DNA from: a bacterium
GTDB lineage: Bacteria; Sysuimicrobiota; Sysuimicrobiia; Sysuimicrobiales; Segetimicrobiaceae
NCBI GenBank assembly: GCA_035307765.1
Contig: DATGHU010000050.1
Span: 1 to 50,172, forward strand
Direction of reading: 5' to 3'
DNA length: 50,172 bases
The notes beneath the pieces are model-generated. The model ran no database searches, was not told the DNA's origin, and saw only the letters and a list, made by a program, of their open reading frames with translations. This document shows positions 42,178-50,172 of this stretch, piece by piece (the first letter of the stretch is position 1; each line of letters begins with the position of its first letter). Both the position numbers and the translations under genes were made by a program.

Positions 42178-43239
42178 TTACTCTCCTCTCAGCGCGAGGC
42201 CAACCGCCACGGCCATCGTGGGGCCGACGTCGTTCAGGTATTCTGGCGGAAATGCGTCCGCGCGGAAGGTGGTAAAGGGGTTGCCGATCTCCACCGGCAG
42301 CCCGAGCTCCTCGCTCAGGAACGGCCCGAGGTTCTTCAGCTTGGCGGTCCCACCCGTCAGGACCACTTTGGCCACCGCTTGCCCGCGGGATCGGGTCTGG
42401 TAGTAGTCGAGCGACCGGCGGACTTCGGTGAAGATGCTGTTGATCACCGGCAGGATAGCGGTGTGGACCTGCACGAGGGTCGGATCGTCGGGCTGTTGAC
42501 CCTCAAGCAGCAGTTGCGCCTTCTCCTCTTTCAGGGTCTGGGCTGCGGGGAACTCGAGGCTCAGGGCTTCGGCGATCGCTTTGGTCACCGCGTTGCCCCC
42601 GTTGGAGATATTGCGCGCGAGGCGAAGGCGGTCGCCTTCCATGATGATGATGTCGGAGCTCTCCGCCCCTAGATCAATGTAGACGATCGTCCCCTCCGCT
42701 TGACCGTTCCGCCGGCCGACGGAGCGGAGCATGGAGAACGGGGCGACATCGAGGACCCCCGCCGACAGCCCGATCGTCTGCAGGGCCGCTAGTTGACGGC
42801 TGACGACCTCCTTGCGCGCCGCGACGAGAAGGATCTCCACCTGTCCTTCCTCCACCGCCTTCCCCAGCACCTGGAAGTCCCGGCTGACCTCACGGACACC
42901 GTAGGGGAGGTAACGCTCGGCTTCGTACGCGACCGCCTGCTCCAGTTCCGCCGGGGGCATCTCGGGAAGCTTCAACTCGCGGACGATCACGGCTTCCCCG
43001 CCGAGCGCCGTGACGACCCGAGTCCCCTTGATCCCCGCGGCGATCATGAGGTTGCGGATGGCCGCACCCAGGACGTCGGCGCTCGCCGCCGCACCGTCAG
43101 CTACGGCGCCGGCGGGTGTCGGGGCCGCAGCGAGGTGAGTGACCTTAAATCCCCCACCGGAGGGCACCACCTCGACTGCCTTCAGGGTGTGGCTTCCGAG
43201 ATCCAGGCCAATGGATACCCGGCTACCGAACAAGCCCAT
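42178..43239 (-). CDS. pilM: PilM type IV pilus actin-like ATPase
   Basis: A 353-residue actin-fold protein: SIGLDLGSHTLKAVEV (phosphate 1), GTIVYIDLGAESSDIIIME (phosphate 2) and KVVLTGGTAKLKNLGPFLSE (adenosine motif). PilM lies under the inner membrane and binds the PilN N-terminal peptide. It is the first gene of the pilMNOPQ run, with a 377-base upstream region. ATG at 43237-43239 has a GGAGG site (AAGGAGGCCC). Confidence 0.95.
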   Translation of the reverse strand: MGLFGSRVSIGLDLGSHTLKAVEVVPSGGGFKVTHLAAAPTPAGAVADGAAASADVLGAAIRNLMIAAGIKGTRVVTALGGEAVIVRELKLPEMPPAELEQAVAYEAERYLPYGVREVSRDFQVLGKAVEEGQVEILLVAARKEVVSRQLAALQTIGLSAGVLDVAPFSMLRSVGRRNGQAEGTIVYIDLGAESSDIIIMEGDRLRLARNISNGGNAVTKAIAEALSLEFPAAQTLKEEKAQLLLEGQQPDDPTLVQVHTAILPVINSIFTEVRRSLDYYQTRSRGQAVAKVVLTGGTAKLKNLGPFLSEELGLPVEIGNPFTTFRADAFPPEYLNDVGPTMAVAVGLALRGE

Positions 43240-43616
43240 GGTTTTGGGCCTCCTTCAAGGTGGTGCGAACCCGTATTCGCCTTTCTAGGGCCTGGGTCCT
43301 GCAACCGGATGCGAACAACTGTTTGGATCACCAGCAACTCGAACTGCGCGACGGGCGACTCGGAGGTCCCGTCCGTCGGGTTTGCCTCCTGATGACTAAG
43401 GGTGCCTAAGAACCGGCCTCGCCGCCCTGCCAACGGCGTGGGTCGTACCGAACATGCTGGAAGCCGACGTCACCTAACTCCACTTTCCGAGATCCGCGTG
43501 GGTAATCGCCGCGAAGGCGCCTGCGGTTCACCACCGAACCGCGCTTGACTCTTAGAATGTATGCCGAAATTCCCCAGATCTTAGACACCGAACTTCGCCC
43601 CGGATCTCCCACGAGA
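43240..43616 (-). promoter_or_regulatory. Long structured region upstream of pilM
   Basis: No convincing gene is seen in these 377 bases. Two structures stand out. GCGGTTC (43523-43529) pairs perfectly with GAACCGC (43536-43542) about 75 bases after the glycosylphosphotransferase stop; it has no U-run. GGAGG (43362-43366) pairs with CCTCC (43385-43389), enclosing CCCG (43368-43371) paired with CGGG (43377-43380). The second is in the probable pilM leader and could regulate pilus gene expression. No clear promoter was found. Confidence 0.4.
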
Positions 43617-45062
43617 CTAACGCCCCCCCAAGATGACCGGAACGGTCTTCACGAGAACAATAACATCCAACCACAGGGACCAGTTGTTTACGTACCAGCG
43701 ATCCAGGCGCGCGCGCTCGCGCAGGTCCAATGCGTTCTTGCCACTCACCTGCCACAACCCCGTCATCCCGGGGAGCACGCCGCACATGCTGTCGTGGTCG
43801 AGCAGCGTCATCTCCGGAGGCAAGTACGGCCGAGGGCCGACCAAGCTCATCTCCCCGCGCACAACGTTAAGGAGCTGCGGGAGTTCATCGAGAGAGTATC
43901 GCCTGAGGATCTGCCCAAGGCGGGTGACCCTGGGATCGTAGCCGCGCAGCTTGCGGAAGCGTGCCCATTCGTCGGCCGAGTCCGGATGGGCGGCGAGGAA
44001 CTCGCTCAGGCGCTGATCGGCATCAACGAACATCGTCCGCAGCTTGTAGCAGGCGAACGGAATGTGTCTCCGGCCAACACGCGGTTCGACGTGGAAGACC
44101 GGCCCCCGGCTTTCGAGCCGGAGCAGCAGCGCTGCCGCCGCGATGAACGGAAGAAGCATCAGGCCGACCGCGGAGGCCACGGCCAAGTCGAAGGCCCGCT
44201 TCACGGCCAGGTTCCACGGCTTGAGGAGATTGTTCGGGACCCGGAGAAGCAGGGCGCGATCCTCCAGGAGCCCCAGAACCTCTACCCCGAGGACGGGCAC
44301 CTCAGCGAGGTCGGGGACGATCATGATGTTCTCGGCGACCTCACGCAATTGCTCCACGAGGCGAAGGAACTCGGCTCGTCCCAGGTCGGGCGTCGCCAAA
44401 ATAACCTCGCGGGCGCCGGCGGCAACAGCCCGGGCTGCCGCTAAGGCGGGGTCCGAGATCACCTCAACGACGTCATACCCGAGGGTGCGATTGCGCCGAA
44501 ACCCCTCCAGAAGCGTCTCAGCCATGACGCCCTCCCCGACGAGGAGGGCGCGCTTCCGCCACGGGCCCGCGATGAACAAGGCTTCCTTGACGGCACCTCG
44601 GGAGAGCGGCAACGTCACGAGCAGGAGACCCCACGCCATGGCGACGACCGGACGCGAGACGTCGTCAGAGATCTTTGCGACAGAGAGCACGGCAAAGATG
44701 AGGACCGTGCCGACCGTCGCGCCGATGAGGCAGCGCCGAACCTCCTCCCAATACGGATCGCGACGCGTATACAACCCCGCGTAGGCCAGCGCGCCGAGGT
44801 AGGCGGCGGGAATCCACCATAGGGCCGCGTAATGGGGCAGCGAGTAGGTCGGCCGATCAAACGCCTTGGAGATCACGGGAAGGATCGTGATTCGCACCCC
44901 GACGGCCGCCCCGAGGGCAATGGTCAATGCGCCCAAGTCGCAGAGCACCAGCGCGAGGAACGACACCCCCCGAGCCCACGCCCGGGACCGGGCCCAGACG
45001 GCGGGCAGCCAAAATGCGCGGGAGCTTACTTTCTGAAGGTCCGGGTCCGCTCTTTCCACCAT
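43617..45062 (-). CDS. Polyprenyl glycosylphosphotransferase (WbaP/WcaJ type) starting surface polysaccharide synthesis
   Basis: A roughly 481-residue initiating transferase that moves a sugar-1-phosphate onto undecaprenyl phosphate. Four or five N-terminal membrane helices, a Rossmann-like middle domain (KRALLVGEGVMAETLLEGFR) and the catalytic sugar transferase domain: KRAFDLAVASAVGLMLLPF, IPFACYKLRTMFVDADQRL, DELPQLLNVVRGEMSLVGPR and LPGMTGLWQVSGKNA. I choose ATG at 45060-45062, overlapping the WecG gene by 37 bases; an ATG at 45150-45152 would overlap by more than 120 bases. It is last in a three-gene polysaccharide run. Confidence 0.93.
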   Translation of the reverse strand: MVERADPDLQKVSSRAFWLPAVWARSRAWARGVSFLALVLCDLGALTIALGAAVGVRITILPVISKAFDRPTYSLPHYAALWWIPAAYLGALAYAGLYTRRDPYWEEVRRCLIGATVGTVLIFAVLSVAKISDDVSRPVVAMAWGLLLVTLPLSRGAVKEALFIAGPWRKRALLVGEGVMAETLLEGFRRNRTLGYDVVEVISDPALAAARAVAAGAREVILATPDLGRAEFLRLVEQLREVAENIMIVPDLAEVPVLGVEVLGLLEDRALLLRVPNNLLKPWNLAVKRAFDLAVASAVGLMLLPFIAAAALLLRLESRGPVFHVEPRVGRRHIPFACYKLRTMFVDADQRLSEFLAAHPDSADEWARFRKLRGYDPRVTRLGQILRRYSLDELPQLLNVVRGEMSLVGPRPYLPPEMTLLDHDSMCGVLPGMTGLWQVSGKNALDLRERARLDRWYVNNWSLWLDVIVLVKTVPVILGGR

Positions 45063-45853
45063 TCCTTCAGCAATATGCCCAGAAACGCGCCGTCTCGGAC
45101 CAGGTATCGCCTCCAAAGCCGCCTCGGGTCGAGAGCCAACCGCCACAGCCACTCAAGCCCCGCCCGCTGCATCCAGCGCGGCGCGCGGCGCTGAGTCCCC
45201 GCCGCAAAATCGAGGGCCGCCCCGACGCACACGACCACGGTGGCGTTGAGCCTGGCCCAATGGTGATGCACCCAGAATTCTTGCTTGGGGGCACCGAGGG
45301 CCACAAACAGCAGGGCCGGTTTAGTTGCATTGACTGCCCACAGGGCTGCCGCCCCCGCCTCGCCAAACGGTTCGAAACGATCGGGTGGAGTGTAAGTACC
45401 TGCGACACGCAGCCCTGGATACCGTGCGGCTAGACGTGCCGCAGCTTGATCCGCGACCCCCTTCTGACCCCCCAAGAGGAAGACGGTGTGGCCTCGCTCA
45501 GCCGCCATCTCGCATAGCGCGGGGAGGAGGTCAGCGCCGGCGACCCGGGCACGGAGCGACCGGCCGAGGAGGCGGGTTCCCCACACCACCGGCATACCGT
45601 CGGCAACGCGCAGCGCCGCGCCATCGCATGCGGCGCGGAAGGCCGGATCCCTCTGATACTGAACCACGTGGTCGACATTTGGGGTTACCACGTATCCTTG
45701 CGTGCCCCCGGTAATAGCTCGATCGAGGAGGGCAACGGTTTCGGCAAGATCGAGGTCGTCAAAGGCGATCCCCGCAAGCGCCAATCGTCGAGGCCGGAGG
45801 TCACCGTTCCCTTGAAGCAACCGCGCAAACGCGCCGCCCTCACTCTTTAGCAC
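45026..45853 (-). CDS. WecG/TagA/CpsF family glycosyltransferase
   Basis: A 275-residue GT26 enzyme. Landmarks: VVTPNVDHVVQYQRDPAF, ALRVADGMPVVWGTRLLG, HTVFLLGGQKGVADQAA and FVALGAPKQEFWVHHHW. The family adds the second sugar (ManNAc-type or glucose-type) to the lipid carrier in ECA, teichoic acid or exopolysaccharide synthesis. The start is GTG at 45851-45853, seven bases overlapping the GT4 gene, with a GGAAGGA site. The longer open frame upstream is excluded. Confidence 0.93.
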   Translation of the reverse strand: MLKSEGGAFARLLQGNGDLRPRRLALAGIAFDDLDLAETVALLDRAITGGTQGYVVTPNVDHVVQYQRDPAFRAACDGAALRVADGMPVVWGTRLLGRSLRARVAGADLLPALCEMAAERGHTVFLLGGQKGVADQAAARLAARYPGLRVAGTYTPPDRFEPFGEAGAAALWAVNATKPALLFVALGAPKQEFWVHHHWARLNATVVVCVGAALDFAAGTQRRAPRWMQRAGLEWLWRLALDPRRLWRRYLVRDGAFLGILLKEWWKERTRTFRK

Positions 45854-46971
45854 ACGACATTCCTTCCAAGGGCATGGCGATAAACTTGCTCCACCTGCCC
45901 CACCACAGCATCCCATCTGAACTGCGAGGCCGTTGCTCTCGCTTGCGCGCCAATCTTTACCCGCTCGACGAGCGGGAGTCGCATGGCGGCTACGATTGCG
46001 TGAGCGGCAGTCCGTGCATCTGCGAAATCGACCAGGAATCCGTTCACTCCCGAGTGGATAATCTCTCGGAACGCGATCATTGCATTCGCTACCACGAGTG
46101 CGCCGGCCGCCATCGCCTCCACGACGGAAATCCCAAAGCCCTCGTAGTCTGAGGGGGCGAGGACCAGATGCGCCCTCGCCACATACTCGCGTAGGGTCTC
46201 GTCGTCAACCGCACCGACAAAAAAGACGGACCTCCCCACCCCACGCGCTCTGGCCTGGGCCTCCAACGTTGCTCGCAACCCATCTGAATCTGGCCCTATA
46301 ATCACGAGCTGCGATTCTGGGATCTCCCGCCGGATCAACGGGAGCAAGTCAATCAGTCTGTCGATGCGCTTATTCTCGGCGATCCGCCCGACAACGAGCA
46401 GGAGTCCGGGCTCCGCTGACTCATGAGAGCGGAAGAACATGTCATCAATGCCATTTCCAATGACAACTCGTTTTGCCGACGGCACTATTGAGGCAAAGAG
46501 GCGATCATCCTGTCTGCTGACGCAAATAACCCGGTTTACCTGGCCCAGTGCCAAACGGGTTACGGTGTGGAAGTAGGCCCATTTGGCACCAAGCGCCCAG
46601 GAGGTGTGGAAGAATCCTCCGTGCGTGGAGACGATCAACGGCCTACCGTGGTACCACTTGGTGATGGCGAGGTAGTCCACGAAGAAATCAATAGCATGTA
46701 CATGCACCAAATTGTACTTCGTGACTCTTCCCAAAATGGTCGGGGCAAGGAAAAACCTGCGCCCCCCCGTGAACGGGAGCCTGAACACTTTCACGCCATC
46801 CACGACATCATTCGGAGGCAACACTTCGGAGGTCCGCCATAAACGTCTGAGTGTCGCAACATCGCAATCGTGCCCTCTTTGTTGTAGGTGATGACAGAGA
46901 GCCATTACCGCCTTCTCGATCCCACCCACGGAAGGATGGAACTGGCGGACGACGTGAAGAATCCTCAGCAT
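45847..46971 (-). CDS. GT4 family glycosyltransferase
   Basis: A 374-residue GT-B glycosyltransferase. The N-terminal MLRILHVVRQFHPSVGGIEK is the acceptor-domain start of GT4 enzymes, and the donor domain has LLVVGRIAENKRIDRLIDLL and LAPSDYEGFGISVVEAMAAG (EX7E). It probably extends the polysaccharide started by the two downstream enzymes. ATG at 46969-46971; the open frame continues upstream for 94 codons with no family resemblance. Base composition is less GC-rich than the repair and pil genes. Confidence 0.93.
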   Translation of the reverse strand: MLRILHVVRQFHPSVGGIEKAVMALCHHLQQRGHDCDVATLRRLWRTSEVLPPNDVVDGVKVFRLPFTGGRRFFLAPTILGRVTKYNLVHVHAIDFFVDYLAITKWYHGRPLIVSTHGGFFHTSWALGAKWAYFHTVTRLALGQVNRVICVSRQDDRLFASIVPSAKRVVIGNGIDDMFFRSHESAEPGLLLVVGRIAENKRIDRLIDLLPLIRREIPESQLVIIGPDSDGLRATLEAQARARGVGRSVFFVGAVDDETLREYVARAHLVLAPSDYEGFGISVVEAMAAGALVVANAMIAFREIIHSGVNGFLVDFADARTAAHAIVAAMRLPLVERVKIGAQARATASQFRWDAVVGQVEQVYRHALGRNVVC

Positions 46972-47279
46972 ATTCCTGTCCCCATTATCCCCCTTAAGTT
47001 CCCCGCCCCTCCCAATTGTGGACACTCTTACCCGACCCCCTTCTAAAGCAGCTCGAACATTCCACTTCTTGGCGCGCTGCACAACGGGCAAAGTTAGCTG
47101 GTTCGCGCAATACATCTCAACCGTAAGTTGGCAGGGCCGCGCGACCTCCCCGCAGATCTTGAAGTTTCGCCCGCCAAGGTTCGACAATAATTGGATCACA
47201 AAAAACACTCTATCCCACAAGAAAAAAGGGCCAGTCCCCTCCTTTACGCCCAAGGGCGTGGGCGCCGGTTCAACGGCTG
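46972..47279. other. Non-coding stretch upstream of the polysaccharide operon
   Basis: No gene is supported in these 308 bases. The sequence is clearly more AT-rich than the rest of the window, including A-rich runs near 47200-47225. Open frames exist on both strands but show no family features. A promoter for the minus-strand glycosyltransferase operon is expected here; I see no strong match. Confidence 0.4.
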
Positions 47280-47512
47280 CAAACCAAGCACAAGATCACG
47301 CGCCCCTTTCGGCCGCAGATCAACGAAAAAGCCGAGCGGTTCGTGCAAACGTTGCCGCACGAATCGGCGTACGCGTGGCTTTATTGCTTGAACCAGGAGC
47401 GCCGAATCACGTTTCCTAAATGGCTGGACTATTACAATCATTGTCACCTCTCGCACGGCGCTTGAAGGACGGGTACCAGCCATGTAAGTGTCAACAACGT
47501 GTAGGAAACACA
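47280..47512 (+). pseudogene. Decayed IS481-like transposase C-terminus and right end
   Basis: One plus-strand frame from 47280 to the TGA at about 47463 reads TKHKITRPFRPQINEKAERF, then VQTLPHESAYAWLYCLNQER and RITFPKWLDYYNHCHLS, the C-terminal part of an IS481-family DDE transposase, including the third acidic catalytic residue (E in INEKAERF). The rest of the gene is missing. About 25 bases after it, GTGTCAACAACGTGTAGG (from 47488) is the inverse of the GTTGTTGACAC terminal repeat at 50053-50063, so the element's right end is near 47512. Confidence 0.78.
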
Positions 47513-47894
47513 CCTCGGACCTGATCGCAATGCTTTCTCCGAACCCGCCGATCAAACGCTTTCTGCCGAAGGAACATTGTGGTGGACACTCACCCCGTTC
47601 CCCATGACTATCTCGATACTTCCCCCATTTTCCCGTTTGCGCTCATTAAAGCAGGCTCGTACGCAATGACCGCGCGGCCCACCAAAACCCAAGCACACGA
47701 GGTGCTCTCATAAAGAATCAGCGAGCATGGCTGCAAGTCCGACAGTCGCAAGGACCGCCGGGGGTCGGGTGGGGACGGGAAATTAATCCCCTAAGGCTAG
47801 CATGAAACCGCTAAACTCGGCCTTGAATTGGTAATAGGTATTGTGGAACCAATTGGTATGTTCGGGGAGAACATGATGGAAGGCATCGAGTGAC
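47513..47894. other. Intergenic region before the ABC exporter
   Basis: These 382 bases hold no supported gene. Short inverted repeats lie close to the permease start: ACCAATTGGT (47848-47857) and TGTTC-GGGGA-GAACA (from about 47859). They could be operator sites, but no regulator is adjacent and no good promoter hexamers were found. Confidence 0.35.
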
Positions 47895-48719
47895 ATGAAT
47901 GAGCTGGTGATCAAGGGAAACCGGCCCCCAGGGGTCCTCGACGGTTTGCGAGAGGTCTGGTTCTTCCGGGAGGTCGTTTGGGCTTTCGCTGAGCGCAACG
48001 TCCGGCTGAAGTACAAGCAGGCCACTCTCGGCGTCGCGTGGGCAATTATCCAGCCGCTTGCCTTTCTCGGCATTTTTACGGTCATCTTTGGGCGATTCGC
48101 TGAATTGTCAAAAGGGAACCACTCGTATGCCGCGTACGCCCTGTCCGTACTGGTGCCGTGGATATTCCTCCAAACCGCCGTTTCGATCGGTGCACAGATG
48201 CTCGTGTTAGATGGGACACTTGTGAAGAAAGTGTACTTTGCTCGCGAGGCACCAATTTTAGGCGCGGTGCTTGCAACAGGACTTGATTTCATCATTGGGC
48301 TTGCCTTAGTGCTCATCATGAACCGGTATCTCGGTGGGCGGCTGGCATGGACCGTGCTGCTCGCCGCGCCCCTTTGGTTATTGATGGCCATCCTGGCCGC
48401 GGGCTTAGCCATGACATTCGGGGCGCTAACAGTCTACTATCGCGACTTTCGATATGCACTGCCGATTCTCTTGCAGCTCTGGATGTTTGCCAGTCCAGTC
48501 GCTTATCCCCTAACAGCTGTGCCGGCGAAGTGGCGGGCACTGTATGTGTTGGCAAACCCTGCGGCCGGGATCCTTGACGCCTTTCGGCGGATCCTCGTTG
48601 AAGGAGTGGCCCCTGATGGGGGGCTCCTCTTCACCAGCACGATAATCACGTTGATCACGGCCTGGGTGGGCTATCTGATCTTCAAACGCATGGAGCCCGG
48701 GTTCGCCGATGCGATTTAG
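47895..48719 (+). CDS. ABC-2 type polysaccharide exporter permease (Wzm/TagG-like)
   Basis: A 274-residue membrane protein with about six helices. The N-terminal amphipathic FFREVVWAFAERNVRLKYKQ and TLGVAWAIIQPLAFLGIFTVIF are typical of ABC-2 permeases that export O-antigen or teichoic acid; later landmarks are VPWIFLQTAVSIG and LQLWMFASPVAYPLTAVP. The ATP-binding partner begins three bases after its stop. ATG at 47895 lacks a strong ribosome site. The region between two IS481-type ends and its lower GC suggest acquisition. Confidence 0.93.
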   Translation: MNELVIKGNRPPGVLDGLREVWFFREVVWAFAERNVRLKYKQATLGVAWAIIQPLAFLGIFTVIFGRFAELSKGNHSYAAYALSVLVPWIFLQTAVSIGAQMLVLDGTLVKKVYFAREAPILGAVLATGLDFIIGLALVLIMNRYLGGRLAWTVLLAAPLWLLMAILAAGLAMTFGALTVYYRDFRYALPILLQLWMFASPVAYPLTAVPAKWRALYVLANPAAGILDAFRRILVEGVAPDGGLLFTSTIITLITAWVGYLIFKRMEPGFADAI

Positions 48720-48722
48720 CTC

Positions 48723-49970
48723 ATGACCTGGGCGGTCAGATTTGAGGAGGTCAGTAAGCGGTATCGTGGAGGAGGACCACGCCATGCCTCCTTACGAGAA
48801 GATCTAACACAATTGGGGGCAAGAGCCGTTGCCCTTCTTCGTCGCCGCGAAACCGTCGACCAAGGAAGAATAGCTCTCGATAAAGTCTCCTTCGAGGTGG
48901 AAGCTGGGGAGTCATTCGCCCTTATAGGGCCTAACGGAGCTGGCAAGACGACCGCCTTAAAGCTCCTGGCTCGGATTTCATACCCAACGCGTGGAAGCGT
49001 TCGTTTTCGTGGACGCGTGGGCGCGCTCATTGAAGTTAGCACGGGCATACATCCTGAGTTGTCCGGGCGTGAAAACATTTGGATGTACGGACGGATCATG
49101 GGAATGTCCGGGCGTGAGATCAAACGACGGTTCTTCAACATCGTAGATTTTGCTGAACTCGGCAGTGTATTGGATATGCCGACAAAAATGTATTCGAGCG
49201 GCATGCAGTTGCGCCTCGGATTTGCGATCGCCAGTCACATCGATCCAGACATCTTCGTTGTTGATGAGGCTCTGGCTGTTGGAGATGCGGGGTTTCAAGC
49301 GAAATGCGTGGAACGGATGACGGCGTTAGTGAATGAAGGCAGAACGCTTCTCTTTGTTTCGCACAATCTCTCCGCGGTCGAAACCATTTGCCGGCGAGGA
49401 ATGTTCTTGCTCGATGGGCGTGTCGAGGTCATCGGCAAGAGCGACGAAGTTCTGCGTCGCTATCTGGACTGGGTAGATACACGCCAGCTTGAGCGGATCG
49501 GGCGCGAAGTACAATTCCGGCCCTCAGGTCTTCTCCGGATCGACCACGTTTCGTTCCACGATGGCACAGGCATAGAGAAAGGAGTCTTCCGCACCGGCGA
49601 CGATGTGGAGATTCGCCTCGCGGTAACGGCTGAGGCGCGCATCGCCCGGCCATTTTTTTCCATTGGGATCACAGACGGGCGCCCGGGCAGCCTAATCCTT
49701 TGCTCGATGCTGGTCGATGGAAAAGTTCCGGACGAGATTGAGGGCATGTCCACTTTGGCCTGCCGCATCCGGCGGATTCCCCTCCTTCCCCGAGTCTATC
49801 AGGTCTGGTGCTCGGTCCGGAGCAACCATGGCTATGGGGAAATCTTTGACGGCCAGATCGTTGGCGCTTTTCGGGTCGCGGAGACCTCTCTGAAGTTTAA
49901 TGGCCCCGGAGCGATTGCCCACACCACTGCCGACGCTCCCATTTTTACCGAATATGAGTGGCTCTGGTGA
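48723..49970 (+). CDS. ABC exporter ATPase with C-terminal carbohydrate-binding-like domain (Wzt-like)
   Basis: A 415-residue ATPase. Walker A is FALIGPNGAGKTTALKLLAR, the signature is MYSSGMQLRLGFAIASHI and Walker B is DIFVVDEALAVGD, followed by LLFVSHNL. The first 250 residues are the nucleotide-binding domain; residues about 265-415 form a beta-sandwich like the Wzt C-terminal domain that recognises the modified end of the exported glycan (TGDDVEIRLAVTAEARIARP). With the permease it should move a lipid-linked polysaccharide across the inner membrane after synthesis by the enzymes at 43.6-47.0 kb. Confidence 0.94.
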   Translation: MTWAVRFEEVSKRYRGGGPRHASLREDLTQLGARAVALLRRRETVDQGRIALDKVSFEVEAGESFALIGPNGAGKTTALKLLARISYPTRGSVRFRGRVGALIEVSTGIHPELSGRENIWMYGRIMGMSGREIKRRFFNIVDFAELGSVLDMPTKMYSSGMQLRLGFAIASHIDPDIFVVDEALAVGDAGFQAKCVERMTALVNEGRTLLFVSHNLSAVETICRRGMFLLDGRVEVIGKSDEVLRRYLDWVDTRQLERIGREVQFRPSGLLRIDHVSFHDGTGIEKGVFRTGDDVEIRLAVTAEARIARPFFSIGITDGRPGSLILCSMLVDGKVPDEIEGMSTLACRIRRIPLLPRVYQVWCSVRSNHGYGEIFDGQIVGAFRVAETSLKFNGPGAIAHTTADAPIFTEYEWLW

Positions 49971-50036
49971 CTCCGCCGGGCGACACCCAAGGACGCCATA
50001 CCGTATTGACCTTTAGTGCGTCGGTAGGCATCTAGT

Positions 50037-50172
50037 TGCAGTTCCCATTTAGGTTGTTGACACTGGAACGCCTTCCAGCGTTTGTGTGGGGCGGAAGCAG
50101 TGAGCCCCAAGCTGGGAGGCGTTCATGGGTCATACACGGGGCAAGCTCACGCCGGTGGGCCGGTTGTTGCTC
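50037..50172 (+). mobile_element. Left end of an IS481-like insertion sequence (continues past the window)
   Basis: A probable terminal inverted repeat starts near 50037 (TGCAGTTCCCATTTAGGTTG) and ends in GTTGTTGACAC (50053-50063), matching in inverse the end of the remnant near 47488-47512. A transposase start follows at 50125. The exact outer end and any target duplication cannot be fixed without the other end. Confidence 0.8.
50125..50172 (+). CDS. IS481 family transposase, first 16 residues (runs off right edge)
   Basis: The translation MGHTRGKLTPVGRLLL matches the conserved opening of IS481 transposases (helix-turn-helix side of the protein). The ATG at 50125 has GGGAGGC six bases upstream. 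Integrity of the remainder is unknown. Confidence 0.8.
   Translation, partial: MGHTRGKLTPVGRLLL

Noticed and set aside
43321-43400. c-di-GMP-I (GEMM) riboswitch before pilM
   Set aside because: GGCAAACC and a following short hairpin are present, but the conserved GACGCAAAGC segment and the second tetraloop-receptor helix are not seen, so I keep it only as an unclassified structured leader.
47018-47555. Open frames on both strands (plus 47018-47419, minus 47244-47555)
   Set aside because: They are out-of-frame readings over AT-rich DNA and the IS481 remnant; only the third plus frame shows transposase sequence.
47859-47873. LexA-like site before the ABC permease (TGTTC-GGGGA-GAACA)
   Set aside because: The half sites are in the opposite orientation (GTTC...GAAC) to a LexA box and the spacer is odd-length.
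1-50172. CRISPR arrays, tRNA or rRNA genes
   Set aside because: I found no regularly spaced direct repeats and no cloverleaf or rRNA-like sequence in the window by eye; a dedicated scan was not possible.

Overview
The window is chromosomal DNA from a high-GC bacterium, almost fully coding, with mostly 4-base overlapping stop/start codons and GTG, TTG and possibly CTG starts. Two features point to a terrabacterial lineage with an outer membrane. First, the gene order from rpsO to spoVS follows, with gaps, the order known from Bacillus (rpsO-pnp-M16 protease-asd-dapA-rnj-ftsK-rodZ-cinA-recA-rny-ymdB-spoVS), and recA has a Gram-positive type LexA box. Second, a secretin (PilQ) with PilMNOP is encoded, which needs an outer membrane. 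A deep diderm lineage such as Armatimonadota/Sysuimicrobiota would fit, but that placement is inference; no rRNA gene is present.

1-4.6 kb (minus strand): selA (cut by the edge), a zinc-ribbon membrane protein, a PHP phosphoesterase, spoVS, ymdB and rny, driven by a clear promoter. 4.7-5.4 kb (plus): a SCO1/SenC copper protein that looks leaderless. 5.5-13.9 kb (minus): a DNA-repair run, recA (SOS promoter), recX, a UvrD helicase fused to an Fe-S PD-(D/E)XK nuclease, an SbcD-like nuclease and an SbcC-like ATPase with two predicted membrane helices in its middle. 13.9-16.9 kb (minus): thpR, cinA, rodZ. 17.2-20.1 kb (plus): four overlapping type IV pilin-like genes. 20.1-34.8 kb (minus): ftsK, RNase J, uracil-DNA glycosylase, dapA, asd, dapB, M16 protease, pnp, rpsO, efp, Xaa-Pro peptidase, YqeG-type HAD phosphatase and a DUF1292 protein.

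At 34.85-34.98 kb on the plus strand is a self-contained promoter, about 93-nt structured region and strong intrinsic terminator with no downstream gene: a candidate small RNA. 35.1-43.2 kb (minus) carries a lytic transglycosylase split by a frameshift, a GGDEF-like protein with a degenerate motif, prepilin peptidase, a TPR lipoprotein-like or secreted protein, and pilQ-P-O-N-M. Together with the 17-20 kb pilin operon these provide much of a type IV pilus or type II secretion-like machine.

43.6-50.2 kb is a surface polysaccharide region of visibly lower GC toward its right end: polyprenyl glycosylphosphotransferase, WecG/TagA family and GT4 glycosyltransferases (minus), then an O-antigen-type ABC exporter (permease and Wzt-like ATPase, plus). 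The exporter is bracketed by a decayed IS481-like transposase remnant (about 47.3-47.5 kb) and by the left end of another IS481-like element that runs off the right edge.
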